64,000 bases of DNA from positions 124,001-188,000 of the forward strand of contig NZ_JAJEKE010000001.1 in assembly GCF_024363565.1 (NCBI RefSeq). Direction: 5' to 3'. The notes below the pieces were generated by a model that did no database searches, had not been told where the DNA came from, and saw only the letters and a list, made by a program, of their open reading frames with translations. Made by a program: the position numbers and the translations under genes. The DNA comes from Lutispora saccharofermentans. Lineage in GTDB: Bacteria > Bacillota > Clostridia > Lutisporales > Lutisporaceae. Below, piece after piece: positions 42,476 through 51,389 of the stretch (within the stretch, counting starts at the first letter, position 1; every line of letters starts with the position of its first letter).

Positions 42476-43354
42476 CTATTTAACAGCTTTCAAATAATTA
42501 TTTTCAGCGACAATTTCCTGCCCTTCCGCACTCAATATGAAGTCAAGGAAAGCTTTTGCAAGTCCTGTCGGCTCATCCTTGGTAAGCATCAAGAAAGGTC
42601 TTGATATTTTATAAGTTCCTGTGGCTATGTTTTCCTCACTGCATTCAGCTCCGTCAATGTTTATAAGCTTTATATCAGTTTTGTCTTTAGCGCTTCCGAA
42701 GGAAGCAAAGCCTATTGCATTGGCATCACCTGCTACAGTGATCATAACAGCACCTGTAGAACCTTGGGTTATTGCTGAGGCTAAAGTTTTATCTACTTTC
42801 TTGTCCCCTTCAGTCACTTCCAACTTTACCAGTTCTATAAATGCTCCTCTGGTTCCTGAGCCTTCTTCTCTGGTCACAACTGTGATTTTAGCGTCTTTTC
42901 CTCCGACTTCCTTCCAGTTTGTTATTTGTCCTGTATATATTTTCCTCAACTGCTCAACGGTCAAATCCTTTACACCATTTTCAGGGTGTACTATAACCGC
43001 GATGCCGTCAATGGCAATTTTAAATTCTTTCAAGGATTTTTCTTCAGGCTTTAAATCTCTGGATGACATTCCGATATCAACCACGCCATCCTCAGCCGAT
43101 TTGATCCCTACACCTGAGCCGCCGCCTTGTATATCGATAGTTGCATTGGGGTTTTTAGATTTAAATGCATTTGAAAGTTCTTCAGCTAAAGGTTGAACTG
43201 AGGTAGAACCGTTGATTACGATGCTTTGTTTTTCCGGTTCCTTAGGCTGTTCCGGAGTTGGTTCATTTTGAGCAGGTTGTCCGGAGCATCCGGCCAATAT
43301 TACTCCAGTCACAAGTACTAAGCTTAGGATTCCTTTAATGTTTATTTTTTTCAA
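42476..43354 (-). CDS. pstS: Phosphate-binding lipoprotein PstS
   Basis: PstS captures phosphate outside the membrane and feeds PstCA. The signal peptide MKKINIKGILSLVLVTGVIL leads to the lipobox LAGC with Cys at about residue 23, to be lipidated and cleaved by LspA. The mature part starts with a short proline-rich linker, then INGSTSVQPLAEELS, GGGSGVGIKS, EEGSGTRGAF and GSTGAVMITV, the phosphate-site motifs. The 292 aa are normal. A four-repeat Pho box and a -10 lie just upstream. Confidence 0.95.
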   Translation of the reverse strand: MKKINIKGILSLVLVTGVILAGCSGQPAQNEPTPEQPKEPEKQSIVINGSTSVQPLAEELSNAFKSKNPNATIDIQGGGSGVGIKSAEDGVVDIGMSSRDLKPEEKSLKEFKIAIDGIAVIVHPENGVKDLTVEQLRKIYTGQITNWKEVGGKDAKITVVTREEGSGTRGAFIELVKLEVTEGDKKVDKTLASAITQGSTGAVMITVAGDANAIGFASFGSAKDKTDIKLINIDGAECSEENIATGTYKISRPFLMLTKDEPTGLAKAFLDFILSAEGQEIVAENNYLKAVK

Positions 43355-43388
43355 TTTTATTCCTCCTCTTCTTTATTACAATTAGATG

Positions 43389-43439
43389 ATAATAGAGCTA
43401 TGTTAAACCACTATAAAGGTATTGTTAAATCCATGTTAA
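43389..43439 (-). promoter_or_regulatory. Pho box and -10 of pstS promoter
   Basis: On the minus strand, TTAACA-like repeats start every 11 bases: TTAACA (43434-43439), TTAACA (43423-43428), TTTATA (43412-43417) and TTAACA (43401-43406). This is the PhoP-box pattern known from Bacillus. A -10 TATTAT (43389-43394) follows just downstream. PhoP is encoded in the next operon. Confidence 0.85.
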
Positions 43440-43440
43440 A

Positions 43441-43475
43441 TATATAAAAAAGCCTTGATGTTCGTCATCAAGACT
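43441..43475 (-). terminator. Terminator at the end of phoR
   Basis: A 10-bp stem (AGTCTTGATG / CATCAAGGCT on the minus strand, one GU pair) with a five-base loop, followed by TTTTTTATA. It overlaps the phoR stop. Confidence 0.85.
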
Positions 43476-45243
43476 CTTTTCTAACCAGCGGAAATTTTAT
43501 TTTAAATTTAGTGCCTTTTCCAGGCTGGCTCTCTACTGAAATCTCTGCGCCAAAACTGATGGCAATATGTTTTACGATTGAAAGTCCTAATCCCGTGCCT
43601 CCGTATATTGCCTTTGATCTGGCTTTATCTACCCTGTAGAAGCGTTCAAAAATCCTTGGTATGCTTCCCTCGGGAATCCCTATTCCAAAATCCTGTATTG
43701 AGATGACTTTTCGCTCATCTTCAACCAGCGCTTCAATCATCACTTTGCTGTTTTCACCGGAATATTTTATTGCATTATCGATAAGATTTATTATCATCTG
43801 CTTAAATTTATCTCTGGGCCCAAATAAAAAGCCTATATCTTCTTCTATATTTTTCTCAATTTTTATATTCTTTTTTTCTGCTTGAGACTTAAAGATCATA
43901 ATAACCTCATCTATTGATGTCTCTATACTAAATTTCTCTTGAGCGGTTTTTTCTTTTTTGTTTTCCAGTTCGGAAAGCACAAGTATATCGGTAATTAAAT
44001 TGGTAAGCCTCTCTGCTTCATAATCAATAATATTTAAGAACTTAAGAGCTGTGTTTTCATCCTTTACAGCGCCTTCTTTAAGGGTTTCTATAAAACCCTT
44101 TATAGAAGTCAGCGGGGTCTTCAGCTCATGGGATACATTTGCAACAAATTCACTCTTTATTCTTTCCAGCTTTCTTATCTGAGTCACATCCTGCAAGGTT
44201 ATTATTATGCCGATGGTATTCGTCCCTTCATGCCCCATGATAGGGTTAGTATACAGCTTTATATTTCTTTCCTGGGGATAGCTTAACATCACTTCAGTTT
44301 CTTCAAATTTCTTATTTTCAATTGAATTTTTTAGATACTGGTTGATCTGATGATTTCGCAATGCATAGATGAGATACTGGCCTTTCAGATCCTCGTCCTC
44401 AATATTCAGCAATTTTTTTGCATATTTATTTATAAAGAGTATCCTTTGGTTATTATCTATGGCTATTATTCCATTTATTACGCTGCCAAGTATGGCTTCC
44501 ATTTCCTCATTTCTTCTGTTCAATCCATTAATATAGTATTGAAGCTGCTCTGCCATATTGTTTATTGAGCCTGCCAGCTTTGCTATCTCGTCTTTTCCTT
44601 CAACTGCCAGCTTCAAATCAAATTTCCCCTTAGATATTTCCTCAGACATTTGTGTGATCTGGGATAAAGGCTTGGTTATTCTCTTTGAAGTATTGTATCC
44701 GATGATCAAAGCTATTGCCAATCCAAACCCAAAAGCTATCAGCAGATTTGACAAGTACCTCTTTTTGATCGCTTCAATATCCTTTAACGGCATTGACAAT
44801 CTGACAATATAGCTATTCTCTATACCACTTTTCACCGGTAAAGCATAATATAAGTAATTAGCCTTTATGGTAGAGCTATATCTTTTTTCAAGAGCGCTTA
44901 GCCCATTTATTGCTTTTTTGACTTCAGAACGTTCTCTATGATTTTCCATCTTAGACGGATCCTCATATGTATCTGCCAATACAGTACCCTCTGTATCAAT
45001 CAATGTGATCCTTATTTCATCAGAAGTCTTTATTTTTTTTATATAATCATTAATATTATCATAGCCGTGTTCATTCAATCTTTGGGCAATGATCTCGGCA
45101 GTCAGATAGGCATTGGATATAAGTTTGTCTTCGACACCTTTATTGTATGTAGATTCAATGGTGGTATATGATAGTAAGCCGCTGATGACAATACCGATCA
45201 AGAGCACATAATACAGATTGAGAAAGATCTTTTTTTGCATCAT
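43468..45243 (-). CDS. phoR: Phosphate regulon sensor histidine kinase
   Basis: PhoR phosphorylates PhoP when phosphate is low. Order of parts: TM1 (about residues 8-26), extracytoplasmic domain to about 160, TM2 (about 166-184), HAMP (about 185-237), PAS (about 245-355), then HisKA with the phospho-accepting His372 in ANVSHELKTPLTS, and the ATPase part with NLIDNAIKYS and GTGLGLSIVKHI. The 591 aa match Bacillus PhoR. It starts within the phoP stop region. Its neighbours, pst and phoU, fit the phosphate role. Confidence 0.93.
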   Translation of the reverse strand: MMQKKIFLNLYYVLLIGIVISGLLSYTTIESTYNKGVEDKLISNAYLTAEIIAQRLNEHGYDNINDYIKKIKTSDEIRITLIDTEGTVLADTYEDPSKMENHRERSEVKKAINGLSALEKRYSSTIKANYLYYALPVKSGIENSYIVRLSMPLKDIEAIKKRYLSNLLIAFGFGLAIALIIGYNTSKRITKPLSQITQMSEEISKGKFDLKLAVEGKDEIAKLAGSINNMAEQLQYYINGLNRRNEEMEAILGSVINGIIAIDNNQRILFINKYAKKLLNIEDEDLKGQYLIYALRNHQINQYLKNSIENKKFEETEVMLSYPQERNIKLYTNPIMGHEGTNTIGIIITLQDVTQIRKLERIKSEFVANVSHELKTPLTSIKGFIETLKEGAVKDENTALKFLNIIDYEAERLTNLITDILVLSELENKKEKTAQEKFSIETSIDEVIMIFKSQAEKKNIKIEKNIEEDIGFLFGPRDKFKQMIINLIDNAIKYSGENSKVMIEALVEDERKVISIQDFGIGIPEGSIPRIFERFYRVDKARSKAIYGGTGLGLSIVKHIAISFGAEISVESQPGKGTKFKIKFPLVRKES

Positions 45244-45950
45244 AGATCACCCGGCTCATCAAATTTATATCCTACGCCTCTTATAGTCTTTATCATTCCT
45301 TCCCCTTCATCTCCCCAAAGCTTCCGCCTCAAATGCCTTATATGGACATCTACCGTTCTCGTCTCTCCGCCATATTCATAACCCCATACAGCATCAAGCA
45401 GATAATCTCTTGTCATCACCCTTCCGGGGTTTTCCGCCAATATCTTCAGCAATTCAAATTCCTTTAATGTAAGGGTTACCTTTTTACCATTATTTTTTAC
45501 CTCGTATTTTTCTTCGTCAATTTCCAGCTCTCCAAATCTGATCTTGCTTTTCTCCGTTTTTCCCTCCGAAGAATCCTTGCTTTCATTAAGTCTTCTCATA
45601 ATGGCTCTTATACGGGCAATAATTTCTTTGATGCTGAAGGGCTTAGTTATATAATCGTCAGCTCCCAGCTCTAAGCCTAAAATTTTATCCAATTCCTCGC
45701 TTTTAGCAGTGACCATAAGTATTGGTATCTTCTTTACTTTTTCATTAGCCCTTATCATCTTGCAAACTTCCAAACCGTCAGCACCAGGTATCATTACATC
45801 AAGTAAAATGACATCCGGCATATTATCCAGCACCTTTTGAAAGCCCTCGTTGCCATCCCCCGCAACAATAACCTCATACCCGCTGTTTTCAAGATTATAT
45901 CTCAGCAGCTCCTGTATATTGTAATCGTCTTCAATAATCAATACCTTCAT
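45240..45950 (-). CDS. phoP: Phosphate regulon response regulator
   Basis: PhoP is an OmpR-type response regulator: receiver domain with Asp51 in LLDVMIPGADG as phosphorylation site, acidic pair EDD at residues 7-9, K near 102 in ITKPFSIKEI, and a winged-helix domain with RVMTRDYLLDAVWGYEYGGETRTVDVHIRHLR-type motif (key parts: VWGYEYGG and TVDVHIRHLRRKL). The 236 aa are normal. The Pho box before pstS is its likely target. It overlaps phoR by 4 bases. Confidence 0.93.
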   Translation of the reverse strand: MKVLIIEDDYNIQELLRYNLENSGYEVIVAGDGNEGFQKVLDNMPDVILLDVMIPGADGLEVCKMIRANEKVKKIPILMVTAKSEELDKILGLELGADDYITKPFSIKEIIARIRAIMRRLNESKDSSEGKTEKSKIRFGELEIDEEKYEVKNNGKKVTLTLKEFELLKILAENPGRVMTRDYLLDAVWGYEYGGETRTVDVHIRHLRRKLWGDEGEGMIKTIRGVGYKFDEPGDL

Positions 45951-45968
45951 GCTGATAAATTCACTCCT

Positions 45969-46769
45969 TTAATAATTAAGCTCCATAATGGCTGAGAGAC
46001 TCCCGCTCTGTCCGTTATCTCTCCTGTAAGAGTAGAATAAATTGCTATTGCATTTAGTGCACATCTTGCTTTCGGTGATGAACTCCTTCTTCACACCTGT
46101 CTTTATGAGCATCTGCATATTTGCACTCCACAAGTCAGCTAAATATTTGCCATTTTTCTTGGGAAAAACAATGCTGTCATAGTCTTCAAAGCTTTGCTTA
46201 AATATTTCTGCAGTATCTTCGCCTATTTCAAAGCAATCTTTTCCGATAGAAGGCCCAATAGCTGCAAGGCAATTCTCCGGCTTCGTTCCATAATAAGCTT
46301 TCATTTTTTCCAGGGTCCTCTCCGCAATGTGGAGAGTTGTACCCCTCCAGCCCGAATGAACCAGTCCTATCGCTTTATTGACAGGGTCAAGAAGAAATAT
46401 TGGTACGCAATCTGCATAAAAGGTCATAAGAGGAATATTGGGCAGATTTGTTATTAGAGCATCATAGCCATTGACAGTGTTATTTCGTATAGAATCTTCA
46501 TTTACAACCCTCACATTATCGCCGTGTGTTTGCTTTGTCATAACAAGCTTCTTAGAGTCTATGCCAATAGCACTGCATATAATGTCCAGGTTTTTATTAG
46601 TTATTTCTGCAGGCTCATCCTTATATGGAGATGTGTTCAGGGATGCATACAGGCCTTCACTTGCTCCGCCCTGTCTCGTAGTAAAACAATGCCTTACTAT
46701 CCCTGTATCTGTAAAGGCAGGGATAGTAAGGTATATTAATGTTCCAATCTTGTTAACTTTAAAAGCCAT
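45969..46769 (-). CDS. pgeF: Peptidoglycan editing factor PgeF (laccase-domain, YfiH/YlmD)
   Basis: PgeF-type proteins have a copper/laccase-like fold; in E. coli the protein removes L-serine-containing wrong muropeptide precursors, and mammalian FAMIN relatives act on purine nucleosides. The metal ligands are visible: KQTHGDNV, YADCVPIFLLDP and GLVHSGWRGT, with AIGPSIG.DCFEIG. The 266 aa are typical. In many Firmicutes this gene sits beside ylmE; here it lies alone upstream of phoP. Confidence 0.9.
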   Translation of the reverse strand: MAFKVNKIGTLIYLTIPAFTDTGIVRHCFTTRQGGASEGLYASLNTSPYKDEPAEITNKNLDIICSAIGIDSKKLVMTKQTHGDNVRVVNEDSIRNNTVNGYDALITNLPNIPLMTFYADCVPIFLLDPVNKAIGLVHSGWRGTTLHIAERTLEKMKAYYGTKPENCLAAIGPSIGKDCFEIGEDTAEIFKQSFEDYDSIVFPKKNGKYLADLWSANMQMLIKTGVKKEFITESKMCTKCNSNLFYSYRRDNGQSGSLSAIMELNY

Positions 46770-46839
46770 ATTATATTATTCACTCCAACATGCAAATATT
46801 ATCGTTCAATAATATATTAGCCTTTTTCGTCATCAATAA

Positions 46840-47490
46840 TCAACAAGTTTCTTTCAAATCATCCGAAAATCTTAATGTTTCTTCCAGGCTTTTTATTCTT
46901 TCCTCCAACTCCTTAATCCTTGCCTCTACCGGATCCGGCAAATCTGTATGGTTCAGATCTATTCTTAGCAGTTCATTATCCTTTTTGGTAGTATGAGCAG
47001 GGACTCCAACCGCTGTTGTATTTGGGGGAACACATCTTAGAACCACAGCTCCGGCACCTATTTTGGCATTTTTGCCTACGGTTATTGGCCCTAATATTTT
47101 TGCTCCTGAGCCGATAGTAACATTATTGTGGATTGTAGGATGTCTTTTCCCTTTATCTTTGCCGGTTCCGCCAAGTGTCACTCCTTGGTATAGAGTGACA
47201 TCATCTCCGATTTCGGTTGTCTCCCCGATTACTATGCCCATTCCATGGTCAATAAAAAGTCTTTTGCCGATGACTGCCCCGGGATGAATCTCTACGCCTG
47301 TAAAAAATCGCCCTATTTGTGATATGAGCCTTGCTGTCAAAAAGGCGCCTTTCTTATAGAAAAAATGACTGATCCTATAAAAAATTATTGCGTGCAGCCC
47401 CGGATAGCATAACAGGGCTTCCAATTTGCTTTTTACGGCAGGATCTCTCTCCATTACAGCCGAAATGTCTTCATTAAAATTTTTAAACAT
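46840..47490 (-). CDS. cysE: Serine O-acetyltransferase
   Basis: CysE acetylates serine to O-acetylserine, the precursor for cysteine synthase. The left-handed beta-helix hexapeptide repeats run from about residue 65, with [40 protein letters not shown] and [21 protein letters not shown], which are the acetyl-CoA and serine-site segments. The 216 aa are of the short Gram-positive type. A T-box of the cysteine type and a consensus promoter lie upstream. Confidence 0.94.
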   Translation of the reverse strand: MFKNFNEDISAVMERDPAVKSKLEALLCYPGLHAIIFYRISHFFYKKGAFLTARLISQIGRFFTGVEIHPGAVIGKRLFIDHGMGIVIGETTEIGDDVTLYQGVTLGGTGKDKGKRHPTIHNNVTIGSGAKILGPITVGKNAKIGAGAVVLRCVPPNTTAVGVPAHTTKKDNELLRIDLNHTDLPDPVEARIKELEERIKSLEETLRFSDDLKETC

Positions 47491-47599
47491 TATACCTCTC
47501 CTCTAATATTTATTGTAGGGGATCATTTGAAGCCCATGCACTGATGGTACAGGCTTTTAAGTCAATGGTATATTAAAAAAACAAATCTTTCTGCACATC

Positions 47600-47876
47600 A
47601 GAAAAGCCTCTTAATAGGAATATATTCCTACTAAGAGGCAGTTTTATTCTGCGGTTCCACTCTTAAAATACTTCATAGGTACCATCATACCCAAGCACTT
47701 ATAACGGATGCATCCGTAACAGCCTAATAAATTTCGGCCTAAAGCTCCTGGAGGCACTTTCGGCAAATGCTTTTAAGATTGCTCGCAGCCTTGACAATCT
47801 CTCTCTTTAAAAGCAACTAAATACCTACACTTTCCAATCATAGCTTTTAAATATTTAATTCCGAGTGTTATAGTAT
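47600..47876 (-). promoter_or_regulatory. T-box riboswitch (probably tRNA-Cys) before cysE
   Basis: On the minus strand the T-box element AGAGTGGAACCGCAG (47649-47664 area) precedes a strong terminator (47606-47639) formed by GCCTCTTA.TAGGAATA and its complement, then TTTT. Upstream is a stem I with AGAGAGATTG...GGCTGCGAGCAATCT. The 3' part has TTTGCC (around 47761-47766), where TGC would be a cysteine specifier. Identity as a T-box is firm; the specifier assignment is by eye. Confidence 0.85.
47606..47639 (-). terminator. Terminator arm of the cysE T-box
   Basis: A 17-bp near-perfect stem GCCTCTTA(A/G)TAGGAATA with its complement, followed on the minus strand by TTTT. It competes with the antiterminator that contains the T-box element. 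Confidence 0.85.
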
Positions 47877-47882
47877 GATTTA

Positions 47883-47911
47883 ATTATAAGTGCCTTATAT
47901 TTTTTTGTCAA
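47883..47911 (-). promoter_or_regulatory. Consensus sigma-A promoter for cysE
   Basis: On the minus strand TTGACA (47906-47911), 17-base spacer, TATAAT (47883-47888): a perfect consensus promoter, just upstream of the T-box leader and just after the nrdG stop. Confidence 0.9.
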
Positions 47912-47919
47912 TATAGAAT

Positions 47920-48423
47920 TTAAAGATTCATCAAAACAATTTTTCCCTCTGTCAGGCTTTCTTTTATATCAATTATTCTTTGGTTCGATGAGCCTCTAAA
48001 ACATAGTGATAAGTCCTTCTTTTCTTCAATATATGGTCCGTCAACCAATACGTCAACATTTCCCAGCAGTTCTTTCCAGAAAGGCTTTTCTTCCTTATGT
48101 GAGATGATATAGTCATATTCATAGCCTGAATATGCCCATACATCCTTACCCATGGCCTTTGTTTTCTCTGCTATAAATGCAAAAGCTTCTGCCTGTTCAA
48201 AGCATTCTCCCCCGGAACAGGTTATCCCGTCAATATAAGCATTGCTTTGTATATCTTTGACAAGCTCATCAACTTCATAAATACTTCCACCATCAAAGGA
48301 GTGAGTTATTGGATTATGGCAGCCTTTGCATTTATGGGGGCAGCCCTGGGCAAAGATAACATACCGTATGCCTTTTCCGTCAACTATACTTTCCTTCTCC
48401 AGGCCCGCTACCTTAATAAACAT
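47920..48423 (-). CDS. nrdG: Anaerobic ribonucleotide reductase activating protein
   Basis: NrdG is a radical SAM enzyme that makes the glycyl radical on NrdD. The cluster cysteines are Cys28, Cys32 and Cys35 in GCPHKCKGCHN, followed by the SAM-binding GITCSGGECF. The 167 aa are standard. GGAG precedes the ATG by 8 bases. It follows nrdD in one operon. Confidence 0.94.
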   Translation of the reverse strand: MFIKVAGLEKESIVDGKGIRYVIFAQGCPHKCKGCHNPITHSFDGGSIYEVDELVKDIQSNAYIDGITCSGGECFEQAEAFAFIAEKTKAMGKDVWAYSGYEYDYIISHKEEKPFWKELLGNVDVLVDGPYIEEKKDLSLCFRGSSNQRIIDIKESLTEGKIVLMNL

Positions 48424-48427
48424 GCGA

Positions 48428-50449
48428 TCATCTCCAATGCGTTCTTCTGTCTAAGAGCTCGGATTTTTTGGCATCATTAAATCTGTCAATGGTAGACAGG
48501 TAACCTGTTATTCGCCTAATCCTTCTAATTTCAATACTGCCGCAGCTTGGGCAATCCTTTTCAATAATTCCTGAATATCCGCAGTTTTTGCACTCGTCTA
48601 TAGGGAAATTAATTCCTGCATATCCCATATCGCAGTCAGCCATGTGATTAAGTATTTTTTCAAAGGCTTCTCTATTGCCATTTGGTGATGATTGAAGCTC
48701 TATGTATGAAATATGCCCTGCATTGCACAACTTGTGAAAAGGAGCCTCCCGGCGTATTTTTTCAAAAATACTTATATCGTAACCGACAGGGATATGATAT
48801 GAATTTGTATAATATTTTTTATCGGTTATACCGGGAATTTCACCGAACTCCTCTCTATCCTTATTGGTGAATCTTCCGCTTAAACCTTCGGCAGGTGTCG
48901 CATAGCATACAAAATTCAGGTCATATTTATCCGAATAATAATCTGTTCTTTCTTTTATCCTTTCAATAATTCTATATCCTAAATCCATTGCTTCGTCCGA
49001 TTCTCCATGATGCTTTCCCGTCAAAGCGATCAAAGCCTCCGCCAAGCCTAAAAAGCCTATAGCCAGACTTCCATTTTTTATTGCATCCCTGATGGAATCC
49101 TCATCCTTCAAATTCTCAGAACCCATATAAAGCTTTTGCCCCATAAGAAACGGAAGATCCTTGACTTTTAACGCCGCAATAGTATTGAATCTATGAAGGA
49201 GTTGTTCCTTGCAAAGCTCCATAAGCTTGTCCAACTGATTAAAAAAGCTATCAACTTCTTTATTTTTAATAGCCAGCCTAGGCAGGTTTATAGTAACCGG
49301 TGTAATATTTCCTCTGCCGGAAGAGATTTCCTCGCCGTGCCTATTACTTATAACTCTTGTGCGGCAGCCCATATAGGCTACTTCATCTCCATATTTTCTA
49401 TTGAAAGACGAATCCATGAAGCTGAATGTAGGGTTCATCCTTTTTGAAGCTACCGCCATGGCTCTCTGGAACATATCATAATTTGGGTCACCTGGCTGAA
49501 AATTGATTCCTCTTTTTAAGCGGAAAACGAGATTCGGAAATATGGGGCTTTCTCCTTTGCCAAGGCCTTTGTCAAAAGCAGTTAAGATAGCTCCGATCAC
49601 CATTCTCCCTTCAGGTGTAATATCAGTTCCGAGGTTGATGCTGCTGAAAGGCACCTGCGCACCTGCTCTGCTATGCATGGTGTTCAGATTGTAAACCAAG
49701 CCCTCCATCGCTTGATATACCTCTTCTTCACTTGTTTGAGGACATAGCTTTCTGATTATCTCACCCATGGTCTTGTCAAAATGGGGAAAGCTCTGGCCTC
49801 CGAACATATCATTCTGATTGCTTTGCAGTATAATCGCAGCTTGTGCTGCAGCAGTTGATATTCTTTTAGGAGGTCTTATATAGCCATATCCCGTATTGAA
49901 GCCTTCTAAAAGAAGCTTTGTTAAATCTATCTGGAGGCAATTTAAGGTTTTGCCATAATAATCAAGATCATGAATATGTATCTCACAATTTATGTGAGCT
50001 CTGCTCATTTCCTCGGGAATTACATTGTTCAAATAATATTGCTTGCTGGCAGCAGAGGCTATTTGAAGCATCTTAGCGGATGGTGAATTGCCTACATTTG
50101 CATTTTCCCTGCTGGTTTCAACTAAAATATCTTTTACTATATCCATCAATTCACTTTTTGCTTCTCTCATCCTGGTTCTCTTTGATCTATGCAATATATA
50201 TGCCTTTGCAGTCTTTGCATGTCCATTTTCTATAAGAACTTTTTCTACGGCATCCTGAATCGTTTCAACATCAGGAACTTCATCAGTGTTATATTTTATC
50301 AAATAGGATATAACCTTCTCTGTTATGCTCTCAGCAGTTTCATAATCCTCCCCGCCTACTGCTCTGGCGGCTTTAAATATAGCACTCGCAATCTTCTCTT
50401 TTGTGAAATCTGTTATTCTTCCATCTCTCTTTTTTATTTTTTTAAGCAA
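48428..50449 (-). CDS. nrdD: Anaerobic ribonucleoside-triphosphate reductase (class III)
   Basis: NrdD reduces ribonucleotides to deoxyribonucleotides by a glycyl radical under anaerobic conditions. An ATP-cone domain begins at the N-terminus (KKRDGRITDFTKEKI). The core has NLNTMHSRAGAQVPFSS and VGYDISIFEK. Near the C-terminus the zinc site CKNCG...CPSCG comes before the radical glycine Gly649 in RRITGYLS. The 673 aa are near the family length. The start is a TTG with a weak ribosome site. It lies downstream of nrdR and upstream of nrdG. Confidence 0.95.
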   Translation of the reverse strand: MLKKIKKRDGRITDFTKEKIASAIFKAARAVGGEDYETAESITEKVISYLIKYNTDEVPDVETIQDAVEKVLIENGHAKTAKAYILHRSKRTRMREAKSELMDIVKDILVETSRENANVGNSPSAKMLQIASAASKQYYLNNVIPEEMSRAHINCEIHIHDLDYYGKTLNCLQIDLTKLLLEGFNTGYGYIRPPKRISTAAAQAAIILQSNQNDMFGGQSFPHFDKTMGEIIRKLCPQTSEEEVYQAMEGLVYNLNTMHSRAGAQVPFSSINLGTDITPEGRMVIGAILTAFDKGLGKGESPIFPNLVFRLKRGINFQPGDPNYDMFQRAMAVASKRMNPTFSFMDSSFNRKYGDEVAYMGCRTRVISNRHGEEISSGRGNITPVTINLPRLAIKNKEVDSFFNQLDKLMELCKEQLLHRFNTIAALKVKDLPFLMGQKLYMGSENLKDEDSIRDAIKNGSLAIGFLGLAEALIALTGKHHGESDEAMDLGYRIIERIKERTDYYSDKYDLNFVCYATPAEGLSGRFTNKDREEFGEIPGITDKKYYTNSYHIPVGYDISIFEKIRREAPFHKLCNAGHISYIELQSSPNGNREAFEKILNHMADCDMGYAGINFPIDECKNCGYSGIIEKDCPSCGSIEIRRIRRITGYLSTIDRFNDAKKSELLDRRTHWR

Positions 50450-50458
50450 AATCCCAAC

Positions 50459-50914
50459 CTACCCTTCGTTCATTAGTTTATTGAGCTCCTCTAAAAATGT
50501 ATTGATATCTTTGAATTGTTTATACACCGAAGCAAAACGAACATAGGCAACATCATCCAGCTTTCTCAATCTGACCATGACCATCTCTCCTATCTTCTTG
50601 CTGTTAATTTCCTTCTCCATCATATTGTACAGCTCTTTTTCAATGTTATCTGCCATATCTTCAATATCTTTAACAGAAACCGGTCTCTTTTCACAAGCCT
50701 TCAAGATTCCATTTACAATTTTGTTTCTCTGATAGAGTTCGCGGCGATCATCTCTTTTTACAATTACCAAAGGCATCTCTTCAACCTTTTCATAGGTTGT
50801 AAATCTTTTTGAACAGCTTTCACATTCTCTTCTTCGCCTTATTACTGTATATTCATCTGCAGGCCTTGAATCAACAACCTTGCTTTCATTGCAACCGCAA
50901 TAGGGACATTTCAC
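50459..50914 (-). CDS. nrdR: Transcriptional repressor NrdR
   Basis: NrdR represses ribonucleotide reductase genes when dATP/ATP ratios are high. The zinc finger MKCPYCGC...RRRRECESCSKRFTTYE is at the N-terminus and the ATP-cone domain (VKRDDRRELYQRNKI) follows. The 151 aa are standard. The start is a GTG after GAGGAGG. The pair of NrdR-like boxes upstream implies autoregulation and control of nrdD and nrdG in the same operon. Confidence 0.95.
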   Translation of the reverse strand: MKCPYCGCNESKVVDSRPADEYTVIRRRRECESCSKRFTTYEKVEEMPLVIVKRDDRRELYQRNKIVNGILKACEKRPVSVKDIEDMADNIEKELYNMMEKEINSKKIGEMVMVRLRKLDDVAYVRFASVYKQFKDINTFLEELNKLMNEG

Positions 50915-51011
50915 AGAAATTCCTCCTCACGCATTTTATTCATAATAAGCTAAAAATGCTGTAAAAAAAAGATGAAAAAGCGCTTATTATCGTAGTACTT
51001 AAAGCTCATTT

Positions 51012-51058
51012 AAACAATATATAGTATATAGAATATTATACTATACATTATATGGCTA
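51012..51058. promoter_or_regulatory. Two NrdR-like boxes 31 bp apart with promoter
   Basis: Box cores are CAATATATAG (51015-51024, perfect to the CWATATATWG core) and CATTATATGG (51046-51055, two mismatches). The 31-bp centre spacing is what the NrdR family usually shows. A minus-strand -10 TATAAT lies between them, with a weak -35 TTAATA upstream, so bound NrdR would block the promoter of nrdR-nrdD-nrdG. Confidence 0.65.
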
Positions 51059-51141
51059 TTAACTGCGATTTTAGCTTAATTTGGTGAAATTATCCCATCC
51101 TTCTTTTTTTTACTTGTTCTTACGCTGTTATGCATATTCTG

Positions 51142-51378
51142 CTACGGATTTTTATCTATCAATATCACATCCAGCCCTATTTTCTTAATTTCCGTCCATG
51201 GTATTAAAATATCATTGTCCTTTGATAATACGCGAAATAATTTGCCTTCCGACGGTATTATTATTGCTTCTATGATACCCGTTTCCATGTTTATTTCCAC
51301 ATCTGATACAAAGCCCAGCCTTTTACCGTCTGATATGTTTATAATCTCCTTTTGCCTTAGTTCCGACGCCTTAAACAT
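51142..51378 (-). CDS. ylmC: YlmC/YmxH family PRC-barrel sporulation protein
   Basis: The 78-aa protein is a small PRC-barrel: KASELRQKEIINISDGKRLGFVSDVEINMETG followed by AIIIPS, IPWTEIKKIGLDVILID. This is the YlmC/YmxH family, often found beside sigG in spore formers and linked to sporulation; the function is unknown. A GGGGG ribosome site precedes the ATG. A perfect 22-bp-arm palindrome lies just upstream. Confidence 0.85.
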   Translation of the reverse strand: MFKASELRQKEIINISDGKRLGFVSDVEINMETGIIEAIIIPSEGKLFRVLSKDNDILIPWTEIKKIGLDVILIDKNP

Positions 51379-51389
51379 CGTAATCCCCC

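Noticed and set aside
42621-43196. 191-aa plus-strand open frame
   Set aside because: Antisense to pstS; no independent support.
51041-51050. CTATACATTA as the second NrdR box
   Set aside because: Core distance would be 26 bp, off the helical phase; CATTATATGG at 31 bp fits better.
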